A stretch of DNA of 64,000 nucleotides from Eonycteris spelaea (GCA_003508835.1 PUFA01000066.1:3224001-3288000); one strand, 5' to 3'; positions 34,125 through 44,489 are shown, numbered from the stretch's first letter. Notes: generated by a model from the letters alone, not told the origin. Program-made: numbers and translations.

Positions 34125-34215
34125 CCCCCCCCGTCCACCACTCCATTTTAGAGATGGGCACACGGAGTCGCAGAGTGGGGGGAAGTTGCCCACGGCCGCA
34201 CGGCGAGATCCTTCC
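34125..34215 (-). repeat. MIR SINE, antisense arm of a facing pair
   Basis: 'ccattttagagatgggcaca' and 'ggggggaagttgcccacggc' are the reversed MIR core, enriched in CpG where it meets the island. Confidence 0.75.
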
Positions 34216-34780
34216 TGCAGGCTCCCCGCTCGGGCTTCGGGCTTCGGGAGCTGCAGGCTGGGAGGCGAGGAAGCGCTCGCACCTCCCCTGCCCCCGGAGC
34301 CCGGTCCGCCCGCCAGCGCGCGCGCAGCCGGCGCGGTCGCGCGCACTCACCATGCGCCGAGCCGGGCGTCCGGGGCCGTGTCACGCCATCCTCCTCCGAG
34401 CAGCCTGGACCGCTGAGGCGAGCGTGGGCTCTCGTCCGCCTGGGGACTCGGCAGAGGAGCGGGGACTCCGGAAAGCCCGTCCAGGCTGGCCAGCGCGGGG
34501 GTCGCCCCCGATGGGCTCGGAGGAGCGCGGAGCGCGGGGCGCGCGGTCGCGTTGCTTCCTGGCGGTGCCGTGGGCACCGCGCGCTGCCGGCCCCGATAGC
34601 GCGGCGGGGCTCTTATCTGGCCTGTGTCAGGGTGCAGGCGGCCCTGGGGCCGGGGTTCCAGGAAGCCCGCCTGGGCCCTCCCCAGCGGGCCCCGCTGCCC
34701 CGGATGCTGCCTGCGGCTCTGGACGCCGCCGATTGCCCGTCAGTGTCACTGCGAGCTCTGCCAGGGAGATTTCCATGCTG
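34180..34780 (-). promoter_or_regulatory. RIPOR3: RIPOR3 CpG-island promoter
   Basis: CpG and GC content rise sharply across this stretch, which holds the exon 1 donor. No TATA box was found. An AGATAAG (GATA-type) motif is readable on the minus strand at about 34612-34618. The transcription start is not determined and is placed upstream (higher coordinates) of 34390 by inference. Confidence 0.7.
34351..34620 (-). CDS. RIPOR3: RIPOR3 exon 1, mostly 5' UTR, ends in an in-frame ATG
   Basis: The minus strand reads ...CTCGGCGCATG|GTGAGTGC: a strong donor directly after an ATG (34353-34351). Splicing this to the exon 2 acceptor at 1461 gives ATG-GTG-ACA-GCC-ATG-TCG, which is in frame with the usual start and predicts a form with four extra residues (MVTA). 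An in-frame TGA lies ten codons upstream, so no longer N-terminus is possible. A separate ATG-GCG-TGA mini-frame lies at 34389-34381. The 5' edge of the exon is not visible; 34620 is only the approximate end of the densest CpG stretch. Only 34351-34353 would be coding. The gene assignment rests on position, strand and the donor. Confidence 0.65.
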
Positions 34781-35350
34781 GCCCCCAGCAGGCGGGGCCC
34801 CCACCCCGTCACGTCCCACCCCCCACTCCCATCTTGGCAAGGGGACTGGGAAAAGGCTGCTAGTTTCAAGTCCGCACAGCGCTTGTGGTCGTGTCCTGAA
34901 CTCTCCACGATTAATCACGGAGCATCTGATTTCTGCTCTGCCTCGGAGGGGGCGTGGGGACGCCTGGGAGTTTCTGTTTACTCCATTCTGCACCGGGCTG
35001 CGTGCTAATCACAAACAGACAGGGACGCAGTCTGCCCCCTCCCCCAGCCTTCCTTCCTCTGCTTACCTTGCCACTTTAGGGTCACCCCCTCACGCTTCCT
35101 CTTTTCCCTCCTTTCTTCCCTCTTTCCCTTCTGTCCTCCTCCTTTGACAGGGATCTGATTCTCTACACACCCCTTCCTACGGTCGGGGTTCCCCCACCCC
35201 CACAAAAACCCTATCAGCCTCTCTGCACCTCCCAATTCTCCCGGGGGTGCCAATTGGCTTGCCTTTCCTTTTTATATCTTTATAGTTAGTGGTCAGCCTC
35301 TTTTACTGCTCCCCCCTTTTTATAACCTAATTATTTCAGGGTTCACCCCC
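34781..35350. other. RIPOR3 upstream flank, pyrimidine-rich
   Basis: C/T-rich sequence ('cctcttttccctcctttctt' type) at about 35080-35150. No repeat family named. Confidence 0.45.
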
Positions 35351-35373
35351 ATACACACACACACACACACACC
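35351..35373. repeat. (CA)n microsatellite
   Basis: About eleven CA units. Confidence 0.95.
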
Positions 35374-35814
35374 CCTGTTACATTCGTGTGTGTAAGACTC
35401 CTATAAACTTGGTGTCTCTGAGTCAAGGGGTGGGTCCCAGCACAACCCACGGCTCCTTCGGTTACCACGCCATGTCTCGCTTTCCGATTCTGCTCCAGGA
35501 TGCACCCGGGAACAAAGTCCCCATTGATGGCTGCCAAGGAGAGGTCTGGCCCTGTGGTGCCTCTCAGCCTGTGACACCTGGAGGGGAACTTCTCTCTGCC
35601 TCGCCTTGGCTCCCTCCTACCCTGCAGCCACTGCAAAGAAGAAGCCAGGACCAAACAGCCCCCAGAGAACAGAAACTGACACCTCCCCTCCCCCAACAAA
35701 CACATACTCCGCAGGGTGATTGGCAAGAGCTTCGAAACCCGGAAGTGAGCTGCCACCCAAAACATCACTCACGCATATGCATTAGGAGGCATACACATAG
35801 AAAGTTTGCTAGAA
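35374..35814. other. unassigned intergenic sequence
   Basis: Nothing recognised. Confidence 0.45.
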
Positions 35815-36100
35815 AAAGAAAGAAAAAAAAGGTTTACTGTAGGAAGCAGTTGGAAATAAGTATCCATCCATTAACCAAAAGAGGGGTCAGGATGGGACAT
35901 TCGGTATACTCCTGAATGGGTAACCCTCCCCCTTACACACACATAACGTGCAATACTATGGAAACACATATCAAGCCAGGAAAATAGTCTGGAAGGATAC
36001 GAACCGAACTGACTCATTACCTCTGGGAAAAGGGGGAGGCAGAAAGGTTTAAGGGTGGTGCTCTGACCTGTAATAGCTTCGTTTCAAGCACTGAAAATGG
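35815..36100 (+). mobile_element. old L1 3' end
   Basis: 'ggaaaatagtctggaaggat', 'acgaaccgaactgactcatt' and 'acctctgggaaaaggggg' match the L1M 3' UTR. Confidence 0.65.
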
Positions 36101-37284
36101 ACCCGCCTATCATTTGTGTCCCAACCAGCTTCCTTCTCTAGGGACGCTGCACCCCACACATGGAGAAAATTTCGTCCACCCCTTTGCTTCCTTGGACTAA
36201 CTCAACGAATTCTACACTATGTCAGCGGACAGGGACACCGCTCCCCTGAGCAGGGGACCCAGAGAGTCTGCAAACACTCCAGCCGCATCACCTCCGGTTA
36301 GAGGTTTGGACCCCTTGAGCCAACTGTGACTTATCACCGGGTGAAATTCCTTCAGAGCAGGGAGCTGTCCAGTTATTCTGGAGGGGGCTTAGGCCTCCTG
36401 GCGATGAGGACCGCAGATACCCACTGGAAAGGAAAGCATTGGACAGCGATGACTTGCTTGCAGGAAATCGCATCACCTACTCTAACGTGTAACATGGAAA
36501 CCGTGTTGAAGCATTGTAAAGGAAGGGGTGCGAACAAGTCCAGACTTCATGCGGAGGGCTGCTGAGAAAGCGCAGGTGCGCTCTGGCCATGTCCCTCCCC
36601 CTCGCTGGCCACACGGAGGTCCACACCTCCCAGACGCAACAGGCCAGCGGACCTCCTGTCCAGTGCAGGACGCTCTCCCACGTGCTGGGGATGGCATTCT
36701 CCAGCATGCTCTCTTCTGTTCTTCACTCCTCAAATGCTGACTTTAGGAATTCAGCTGGGCGGGGGGGGGGGGGGCGGGGGGGGGCGGTTACTGTAGAGAA
36801 GACAGATGACATTCTCCACAGCCCTGAGCCAGCCGGGGCACCCAGCCCCTCTGCCCCATCCTCCAGGGCAGAAGGACACTCCAAGTTTGGAGCGAAACAG
36901 TCTCAAACTTGGGGTTTCTGGCCATCTGAGGGTGTGGCATCGTGGGACTGTTTAGATTCCCGAACCGGGGCTCACACAGGGTGGTATCCAGCAGGATGCA
37001 CAGACCGGCCTCTAAACAAGGCTGATAGTGGGAAAGTCATTTTACTCCCGTGGCAATTTTCTTCCAGTCCCATTTGGCCTGGGAGAAAGTCTCAGCTTTG
37101 TGTTAATCTGTCTGGAACACCTCTAATACATTTACTAATCTCTCTTTTTAACAAAGAGACAGCCGGCCTCAGGCTTCTGTCCTTCAGAAAAGAATCGTGT
37201 CTGGCAAGTGATCCTCATTTCCCACTGACATTTTCCAACTTTTAATTTTTCTTTTTTATTTAAAGGTGACTCTATCAGACAGGA
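36101..37284. other. unassigned intergenic sequence with a G-run
   Basis: Unique by eye except for the poly-G tract listed separately. A 218-codon frame (36589-37245) crosses the G-run and looks like chance. Confidence 0.45.
36757..36787 (+). repeat. poly-G tract (G14-C-G9-C-GG)
   Basis: Long G runs broken by single C bases. They can form a G-quadruplex and are prone to sequencing error, so the exact length may be wrong. Confidence 0.9.
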
Positions 37285-37490
37285 GAAAGCCTACAAAACC
37301 CGAATAAGACATGGAGTTTAATTAATACTAATGCATCACTATTTGGTTCATTAGTTGTGACACATGGACCACAGCAATGTAAGGTGTCAACGGTGTGAGA
37401 CACCGTGAGGAGCTGGGTACGCGGCACAGAAGAATTGCCTGTATTCTCTTTGTAACTTTCCTTTAAATAAAACTATCCTAAAATTAAAAC
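37285..37490 (+). mobile_element. old L1 3' end
   Basis: 'gagtttaattaatactaatg', 'ttggttcattagttgtgaca', 'gtattctctttgtaactttc' and 'actatcctaaaattaaaac' are in L1M 3' end order. Confidence 0.8.
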
Positions 37491-37549
37491 CTTATTTAAG
37501 CATTTTTAATGAACCCAGGAAATAAATAATTATGTGGGTTTTTTTTTTA

Positions 37550-37950
37550 ATGTCTGTGTGAAGAGAAATAGAGAAAGCAAATGTGGCAAAAATATTAACG
37601 ACTGGAGAACCTAGGAGAGGGGTAGATGGGTGTTCTTGGCACTCTCTCAGCTTTCCCGAAAGTTTAAAATCTGTTACGACTGGACATGGTTCCATAGGGT
37701 AGCGGCGAGCACGTCTGCTTTACATGCAGAAGGTCCTGGGTTTGTGCCCCAGTGGAGCCACAGTCCATGGTCTACGGCCATGCCACCCGAACAAGCCCAA
37801 TGTCTGATCTCGGAAGCTAAGCAGGGCCGTGCCTGGTTAGGACTTGGATGGGAGACCACCTAGGGAGACCAGGGGCTGTAGGCAGAAATAATGATAAATA
37901 ATAAAAAATAAAATAAAATGTGTCACGACTAAAAGTTAGGAGAGAAAGTA
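37550..37950 (+). mobile_element. old L1 3' end, interrupted by the hybrid SINE
   Basis: 'aagcaaatgtggcaaaaata' and 'agctttcccgaaagtttaaa' resemble an L1M tail. The SINE sits in its A/T-rich end, with host sequence on both sides. Confidence 0.6.
37682..37914 (+). mobile_element. hybrid tRNA-Val/5S rRNA SINE (MEG-TR type)
   Basis: Three parts are visible. At 37688-37760 a 73-base tRNA(Val, UAC)-like head runs from 'ggttccatag' to 'agtggagcca', with anticodon loop 'ctttacat'; by eye about nine bases differ from the remembered gene. A short linker follows ('cagtccat'). From 37770 a 5S rRNA-like part runs to about 37885, starting 'gtctacggcc', with 'gaagctaagcagggccgtgc' and 'ggatgggagacc'. An A/T-rich TAAA tail ends the element. 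Flanking 16-base duplications, 37666-37681 and 37915-37930, match at 14 of 16 positions. The tRNA B box has lost its CG ('ggtttgtgccc'), so promoter activity may rest on the 5S part. Both halves are non-functional as RNA genes. Confidence 0.92.
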
Positions 37951-39869
37951 TAAATCAATTTAAAGAACAATATTAAGGACTTATATAGAGCCCAGGTGAC
38001 AAATGAACTTGGCCAAAGTTGTTGAGGTGATGCCTGAGTTGCCGGTATTTGGGGCATATGACTCCCAATGTCCTGTTAAGTCCCCCAAATCATGACACTC
38101 ACTACCCGTGGCCCCGGAATCTTCTCTGCAGCCCCCACAGGCGCACGGTTCCAAACGGCACAGGTTTCTAACGCTTTCAAACCACTTCCTGTCTCTACTC
38201 GTGTCCACCCCCCCACAGCAGCCTCATGATGCAAGCAGGGTAGGTGTCATCCTGCGTGCCGGGCTGGGCATTTTGGGGACAGACGTAAATGAGCAGGAAA
38301 TGCCCTCGTGGGAGACAGACAACAGATGTGTACATACAGACCTGCAGTGCCAAGGGCTAACAGTGGCCCAGCTGGCAAGGGCCCAGCACAGTGAGGGGGG
38401 AGCTTCTGCCTCTCCGAATGAAGGGGATGCCCCCAGGGAAGTGTGTCACAGGGAGAATGAGTGAGCAGAAAGGTTACGTGATCTTTCTAGGATACTTCTG
38501 CTCTCGGGCCCTCGGGGTAAGTCCAAACCGGCAGACTCTGAGGCCCTGTGGAGCCTCGCTGTCTGTCCCCTCAAATGAATAACCTTAGTCTTGTGTCTCC
38601 TGCTCGGGAAGTGGGATGGTGGGGTGAGTTGAACAGGAGGAGCCATCTCCAAAACGCATCCCTCTTGGTACAATCCATCATTCTCCTGCAGATGGTGGCA
38701 TCAAAATTCTCTTCTTTTAGCCACGCTGTCAACCTTCAGCTCTGACGAGAACATCAGGTTGCTGGATTCTTTCTGGAGACGAAGATCACGATCCATCATT
38801 CTTTCCGGGCTTCTCCTCCACTCTGATCTTAACACACAACCTCAGTCTCTGGCATTTCTGCTTCACAGCGACGAACTGCCGAGTCATCTCATCAGACAGA
38901 CAGACAGACGTGTGCTCTGTTGAGCTGGGGCAGCATTCGGAATGACAGGCCCCCACTTAGGCCTCAGCCAGGGCCATAAACCTTGTTTCAGCAGAGGAAA
39001 GAATCTGCCTCGAAACCTGGGAGCCTATCAGCTGGGGGGATTAGCCAAGGCCGTGTCCTGGCCTGAAAGAAAACCCCAGACACCCGCCACACGCCCTTAG
39101 GGACCCTCCAGAGTCAAATATTTTCAGAACCAACTCCAGTTAAGTAAATAGTTTGCTGCACGTGAGTGCCCACAGGGTTTCTCTGAGGACCTGACATTCT
39201 CCACTTGGTGACTGTCATATCCTTACAAACACAACACTGAAAGCGATCTTTGCATTCCCGGAATGACTTCCCCAGCTGAGGAATTCTGCGATCCTCCTTG
39301 AGGGGCCGTTGCTTTATTTTGTGCTTGTGTGACAGCACCCCCAAATGTGTCCTGCACAACATAATAAGGGCCCTGGGCACCCCCTACACCCTGCGTTCGT
39401 TCCTTCCTTTGCCACGAATTTCTAGGAAACGCTTCAAAAATGCACTGCCTAAATTGAACCCCGATGCTCGGAGCACTAATGGGGCGCCCTCTTCAAAGCG
39501 ATTCTCTGCGACCCAACAGTTTACATGGTGCTGGAAACAAGGGACTTAAGCGTACGATTTATTTGGGTTGGCTGGTTTCACGCTGGTTGGAATCTGCTTT
39601 GGGGCGGAAAACAAACCCTGCACATGTTTAGATTTATAATTTATACCGAAAGCACAAATAGCTCGTAACGGGGCTAGAGTGAGACGCGGGTAGGAGCGGG
39701 AGGCGCTGCACGTGTATGCCTCGCTCTGCCGTGGATGTGTGAAGCTAAACCACCTTCTTCCCTCCCCCCCCTCCCCAGAGAAAGAAGCCGTAGGCTGCCT
39801 GCCTGAACCCTGTGCTTTTTCCCAGCCGTCTTGGGGTCGTGACTGTTCTAGCCCCACTGACGACCTCAC
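37951..39869. other. unassigned intergenic sequence
   Basis: No repeat or gene named in about 1.9 kb, except a short (CAGA)n tract at about 38898-38912. Confidence 0.45.
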
Positions 39870-40050
39870 TCCATCCTCGCAACCACCATCCTAGGCATCA
39901 CGGTGCCCCCGTGCTCGAGAAAAGGAAACTGAGGCACAGGAAGGTGAAGTCACTTTCCCAAGGTCCAGCAGCAAGCAATTGACAGAGCCAAGATTCTCAC
40001 TCAAGGGGTCGTGGCCTAGAATCGATATTCTCAATCCTTAGGTGCTTTTC
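39870..40050 (-). repeat. MIR SINE, antisense
   Basis: 'aaggaaactgaggcacagga', 'aggtgaagtcactttcccaa' and 'ggtccagcagcaagcaatt'. Confidence 0.85.
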
Positions 40051-40514
40051 TAGAGAAATCTACAAAACGACTAGCCGGAATGGTTTAGAAACTGGACTTT
40101 TTATTGCAGCTGAGTTGGAAGAAAAACAAGGCAAATGCCAAGAAAATAAAATGAAATCATGACATCACCAAAGCAAAAATGAAGCCCTGCACCTCAAATT
40201 AAGCCAAACAAAAACCAGAAAAGAACACCTTCAACCTAATTGCCTCTACCTTCTCCACCTCCATCTCCAGGCCCAGGTAGGAGACGCCAAGTTCGGAGGG
40301 GAGGCTTGGGGTCCCACAGGACCCTCCAGCAATAGGAAAGACCCAGGGCCACCTTTTGGGTTCCAGAACGAGAAACTAGAGGGTGTACTCAAGAGAGATC
40401 GTGGTAGTGGGTGCTTACGCTAAGGGCCCCGACAAATGTGCCTCCCTGGACCCACTGCCCTCTGCAGGGAGCTGACGCTGGTCCTCCCATGAGAGGTGGA
40501 GCCAGTCCCTTCAC
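40051..40514. other. unassigned intergenic sequence
   Basis: Nothing recognised. Confidence 0.45.
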
Positions 40515-40915
40515 CCGCTTGGATCTGTGACTTGCTTTGACCTACCGAATGAGGTAGAAGGGATGGCCCGCCAGCCTTTGAACCAGGGCTTCCCTTCACT
40601 TTCTCGGAGCCTCAAGACCACTGGTGGTGAAGTGGCTGGGCGAGCCTTCTGGATGGAAGATGGAACCCCACGTGGAAGGGAACCATGGCACCTCCGCTGA
40701 CAACAAGACCACCACCGGGCACGTGAGTGTGCCCCCGCGACGCTCCGGCCGGGGTCGAGTTTCCAGATGACTGTCGTCACATGAGGGAGCCCAAATTTGG
40801 CCAGCAGAATTGCCAACCAACAGAATCGTGAGGAACAACTAATTCCTCGCCGTGGTACGCCGCTCCATTTTGGGGTGTTTCCTTAAATGGCAGAGAGAGC
40901 CACTGATTTCATGCC
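40515..40915 (+). mobile_element. MaLR-like LTR
   Basis: 'ctgtgacttgctttgaccta', 'ccaaccaacagaatcgtgag' and 'ccattttggggtgtttcctt' are in the order of a common MLT-like LTR, the same general type as the one at 22.7-23.1 kb. Confidence 0.65.
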
Positions 40916-41219
40916 TGTTACACTCGTCATCGTCGTTAACACGGGAACACGAAGGTTCTCCGTTGCAACCACAGCTGTGAAGAGGACTCCAGGATGACCC
41001 TTCTCTCGAACTCAGCAGTTTCTGGAGAGTTTATTGAAACACACTTCTTATGTGCCCTTGGCTCGTAAGGACGGCAGTAGCCCAATAATGATTGTGCTTC
41101 TATTTGCTCATGAAATAGTTGACCGCTGTTTTCCACATAAAAGAACGATCTATAGCATTGGGGATACACAAATTTGGCACAATACTGTCCTCTGAGATCT
41201 CAGGACAACGGAGGACATG

Positions 41220-41580
41220 GATGAGACACTATTATACAATAATTTAGTCAGCAAATACTTGAGTCCCAGCACTATGTTAAGGGTAGGAATACAGTCATAG
41301 GGAAGTCACAGATCTAGATCTCATGCGGTCTGTGACTAGTGGGGGACATGAACAATAATAAAAAGAAAACACACAAATGTACAATTGCACATGGCGATAA
41401 ATGCTGTGACGAAGCAGCACAGGATACTCTGAGAGAAAATCAGTCTGGCGAGACGAAGCCAGGAAGGCTTACTGGTGGAAGTGACTTTCAAGATGAGAAC
41501 TGAAGGAGCAGGTGCCAAAGGAGGGGAAGAATGTTCCAGGCCAAGGGAAGAGCAGATCGCAGTTCTCACCAGGAGCATTT
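41220..41580 (-). mobile_element. L2 LINE 3' end, antisense
   Basis: 'cgataaatgctgtgacgaag', 'gccaggaaggcttactggtg' and 'gaatgttccaggccaaggga' follow the reversed L2 order. Confidence 0.8.
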
Positions 41581-42210
41581 ACGTTAATCTAGAACCCAAC
41601 TGCACTTTACATATGAATCTGGAGTGTTTTCTGCATGGTGTTAGTATATACTGAATGTTCCTGGAATGCAATGGCATGTCAGTTGGGAGAAGACTAAATT
41701 TTACTCACATGGGAATGTCCATTGTCCCTATTCCGGAGGGACAGCACTGGCAGCAGTTCCGCTCAGTGTGCTGGTGGTGCGGACGTGGCCAGCCCCTCAC
41801 ATCGAGATCTACCTGCATTTCTAGCTGTCGCCTTCCCAGTGTTTCCACCTGTTAAGTTCAAGCACCTGGCGGCTTTGTCAGGCATTCCAGCGTTGTAATA
41901 CACGTGCTTTTACCATAAATTGCTTTCCACTCCTTCTCCTTTATTTCGTAGTTTGAGAATTACATAGACAGGCTTTCATTATATGAGTAGGTAGGTTGTG
42001 TTGTTTATGAATTCCATTTCAGGCTAGATAAAGAGGCACGGGGTCTGATAGGGTGAGAAGCGCAGGCCTCGTCAAAACCTTCCTTCTGCTGTGAGACCAA
42101 GAATCAGATCGATGGAAGAACTAACGGGGGCCTCGGGATTAGAGGCCAGACAGCCAGGAGCAGTGAATGGTGTGGTTCGAGATGAGGCTGGAGGAGGCTG
42201 TGGCAAAAAT
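41581..42210. other. unassigned intergenic sequence
   Basis: Nothing recognised. Confidence 0.45.
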
Positions 42211-42523
42211 CAGAACCCTCAGACCCTGCTGGAGGGAATGCGAAACGGTACAGTTGCCGTAGAGAACAATCTGGTAGTCCCTCAAAGGTTAAACATGAAG
42301 TATTCTCCGAACCAGCAAGTCCACGCCTAGGCGTACACCCAAAGGAATGAAAATATATGTCTACACAAGAATTTGAACACCGATGTTCAAAGCAGCAGTA
42401 CTCATAACAGCCAAAAAGAAGAAACAACCAAAATGTTCATCAACTGCTTAAATGCATGAAGTGTGGTATATCCATACAATGGAATACTATTCAGTCATAC
42501 AAAGGAATGAAATACTAATGCAG
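42211..42523 (+). mobile_element. L1 3' region, left part, split by a solo LTR
   Basis: 'cagaccctgctggagggaat', 'ggtagtccctcaaaggttaa' and 'gtggtatatccatacaatgg' belong to the L1 ORF2 end. It stops in 'gaaatactaatgcag' and continues at 42957. Confidence 0.9.
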
Positions 42524-42956
42524 TGTTGACCTTAAAAAATAAAAGAGTCATTTTACCAGTGAAATAAGTTTATTTGGAAATAGCAGAGGGATTGCAGTTA
42601 GGGACAAGCAAATTGCAGAGAACCATAAGGCCAGTCTGAAGATCAAAGGAGAGGGGGTGGGTTTCGTGGGGAAAAGGAAGTGGGACCTCTGTTTCCACAG
42701 TGCGGGTGGTACCGGCTTCTCATTGGCTGAGTGTGTCAGCTTCTCATTGGCTGGGCTGTAAAGGGCGTCCAACCTGAAGGCAACCAGCTGAAGAGGTTCA
42801 GGTGGCCACAGAGGCATTTGCTGAACAAGGAGAACTTCCTTCCCCCGCTGCGTATGTGCTCCTGTTTGGGGTCTGGGGGACAGTAGGTGAGAGACCCCCT
42901 TTGGGGCTTCCTGACTCTATATTAAATGAGGTCTTCTTTATTTATTTTTAGCTACA
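42524..42956 (-). mobile_element. solo LTR of an endogenous retrovirus, inserted in an L1
   Basis: A 433-bp block interrupts the L1 and has TG...CA ends. On the minus strand it shows LTR layout: two 'agccaatgagaagc' CCAAT repeats in the promoter half, an AATAAA signal near the 3' end (plus-strand position about 42570), and a terminal '...aaggtcaaca'. No gag, pol or env sequence is present, so it is a solo LTR. The family is not recognised; it may be lineage-specific. A short target duplication could not be defined cleanly because L1 bases at the junction have changed. Confidence 0.75.
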
Positions 42957-43312
42957 TGCTACAATATGGATGAATCTTGAACACATTATGCTAAGTGAAA
43001 GAAGCCAGACACAAACGGCCTACTGTAGGATTCCATTTATATGAAATGTTCAAAACAGGCACCTCCATAGAAATGGAAAGTAGATTGTGGTTGCTAGAGG
43101 CTGGGGCTGGGGCAGGAGAGGTGGGGGGTCAGGGGCAAATGGAGCATGGCCGCCAATGGGTAATGGGGTTTCTTTTGAGGATGATGAAAATATGCTAGAA
43201 TGAAATACTGGTGATAATTGTACAACTCTGTTAATGTATGTACTTAAAAACCCCTGAACTGTACACTTTAAGCGGTGAATTTTATGGCATTCGAACTATA
43301 TCTCAGATCAAA
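42957..43312 (+). mobile_element. L1 3' end, right part, split by a solo LTR
   Basis: It resumes with 'tgctacaatatggatgaatc', then 'agaagccagacacaaacggc', 'gtggttgctagaggctgggg' and 'ctgaactgtacactttaagc', the L1 3' UTR. Confidence 0.9.
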
Positions 43313-43324
43313 ACCAAAAGATGA

Positions 43325-43860
43325 AGCCGAAGAGATAGATAGCCACAAGAGGCCTTACAGCTGTGATGAGGGGTTTTATCTTCAACCTCAGACGAGTGGG
43401 AGCCGTTGATGGTTTGAGATATCCCAGTGGCAAGATGGGTTTGCAATTTAGAAAGGTCTCTGTGAAGAATGGATTGGAGGTAGACAAAAATGGATGGTTT
43501 TGAAGGGTGACGAAGGGCGAGGTGTCTGGAATAACACCTGGCCTGGGGCTCACACAAGCTGATGGACGTGGTGTCATTCGCGGGAAGGCGGGCAGCCGTG
43601 GTGAGAATGATTGGTGAGAACAGCTGTCACAGAGGTCCATCAGCCCCGATGAGATGAGAGCCGGGAGGAATTGCTTCTGACTGGTGGCATCTGGGAAGCC
43701 ATTCTGGAAGAGGCAGCATTTCAGTAGAGTATTGTAGGGTTGGCTTAGGGTCTAAAGATTTAAGGAACATGCTAGGGAGAACAGAATTGCACAATCAAAA
43801 GTATGGAGGTTGGGAGTGCCCAGGGTTCATGGGGTTCTGTTTAGCCAGGTCGGAAGATAG
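43325..43860 (-). mobile_element. L2 LINE fragments, antisense
   Basis: 'ggggttttatcttcaacctc' and 'gtgggagccgttgatggttt' match the reversed L2. A second, weaker part (43680-43860) contains 'gagaacagaattgcacaatc'. Confidence 0.6.
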
Positions 43861-43864
43861 CGAT

Positions 43865-44318
43865 GCATGAGTCAGGGTTCTCAAGAGAAGCAGAACCATT
43901 AGGAGAGATATATATATGTACACACACACACACACACATAAGAGGAGACTTATTATAGGAATTGGTTCGTGCAATTATGGAACCGAGAAGTCCCATGATC
44001 TGACCTCTGTAAGGTAAGGAACCATGAAAGCTGGTGGTATGATGCTGTTCAAATCTGATGGCCTGAGAACACCAGGGAAGCCAATTCCGAGGACAGAGGA
44101 TGAATGTCCTGGCTCAAAGAGAGTAAATTTTCTCTTCCTTTGCTTTATTGTTCAATTCAGGCCCTCAACAGATTGGATGATGCCCACTAGCACTGATAAG
44201 GTGCTGGGCAGCACCTCAAATGCAACTCTCCCCCAGAGACACCCTCATAGTCACGCCCAGACTGTCTGGGCATTTCTTATTCCAGCAGACTGACACATAA
44301 AGCTGACTATCACAAGTC
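43865..44318 (-). mobile_element. LTR-type repeat with internal AT/CA tract
   Basis: The plus strand begins 'gtcagggttctcaagagaag' and ends 'actgacacataaagctgact', with 'ggaattggttcgtgcaatta' and 'ggccctcaacagattggatg' inside. I know this as a very common mammalian repeat seen here in antisense, but cannot name the family surely. It holds (TA)n/(CA)n at about 43910-43940. Confidence 0.7.
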
Positions 44319-44489
44319 TACCCTCTGTCAACTTCACACCCATACGTGTCTCCTAACCCATACTTAATGTCCTAATAGAAGTGGTACCTAGGTCATAATT
44401 CTGCCTCACCTGATACAACTATCCTGTGAACTGCTAAAAATACACCCATACTGGCGAGCGGAGTGTCTTCCCATTTCTCACTACTCTCC

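Larger units (their letters stand above)
1462..34350 (-). other. RIPOR3: RIPOR3 intron 1
   Basis: This 33-kb intron is bounded by a 'gtgagt' donor at 34350-34345 and a 'ctgtag' acceptor at 1467-1462, both read on the minus strand. It is filled with old repeats, listed separately, and unassigned sequence. No further coding exon was recognised. Extra untranslated exons cannot be excluded by eye, particularly near the CpG-rich block at 19.6-20.4 kb. Confidence 0.75.

Noticed and set aside
34154..35008. 284-codon plus-strand frame across the RIPOR3 CpG island
   Set aside because: Antisense to RIPOR3 exon 1, starts inside a MIR, composition-driven and without a recognisable domain.
36589..37245. 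218-codon frame crossing the G-run
   Set aside because: The middle is poly-Gly from the G tract, and its length depends on an unreliable homopolymer.
37688..37760. Functional tRNA-Val gene
   Set aside because: The B box has lost its CG, the acceptor stem is altered, there is no terminator, and it is fused to a 5S module in a retroposed unit.
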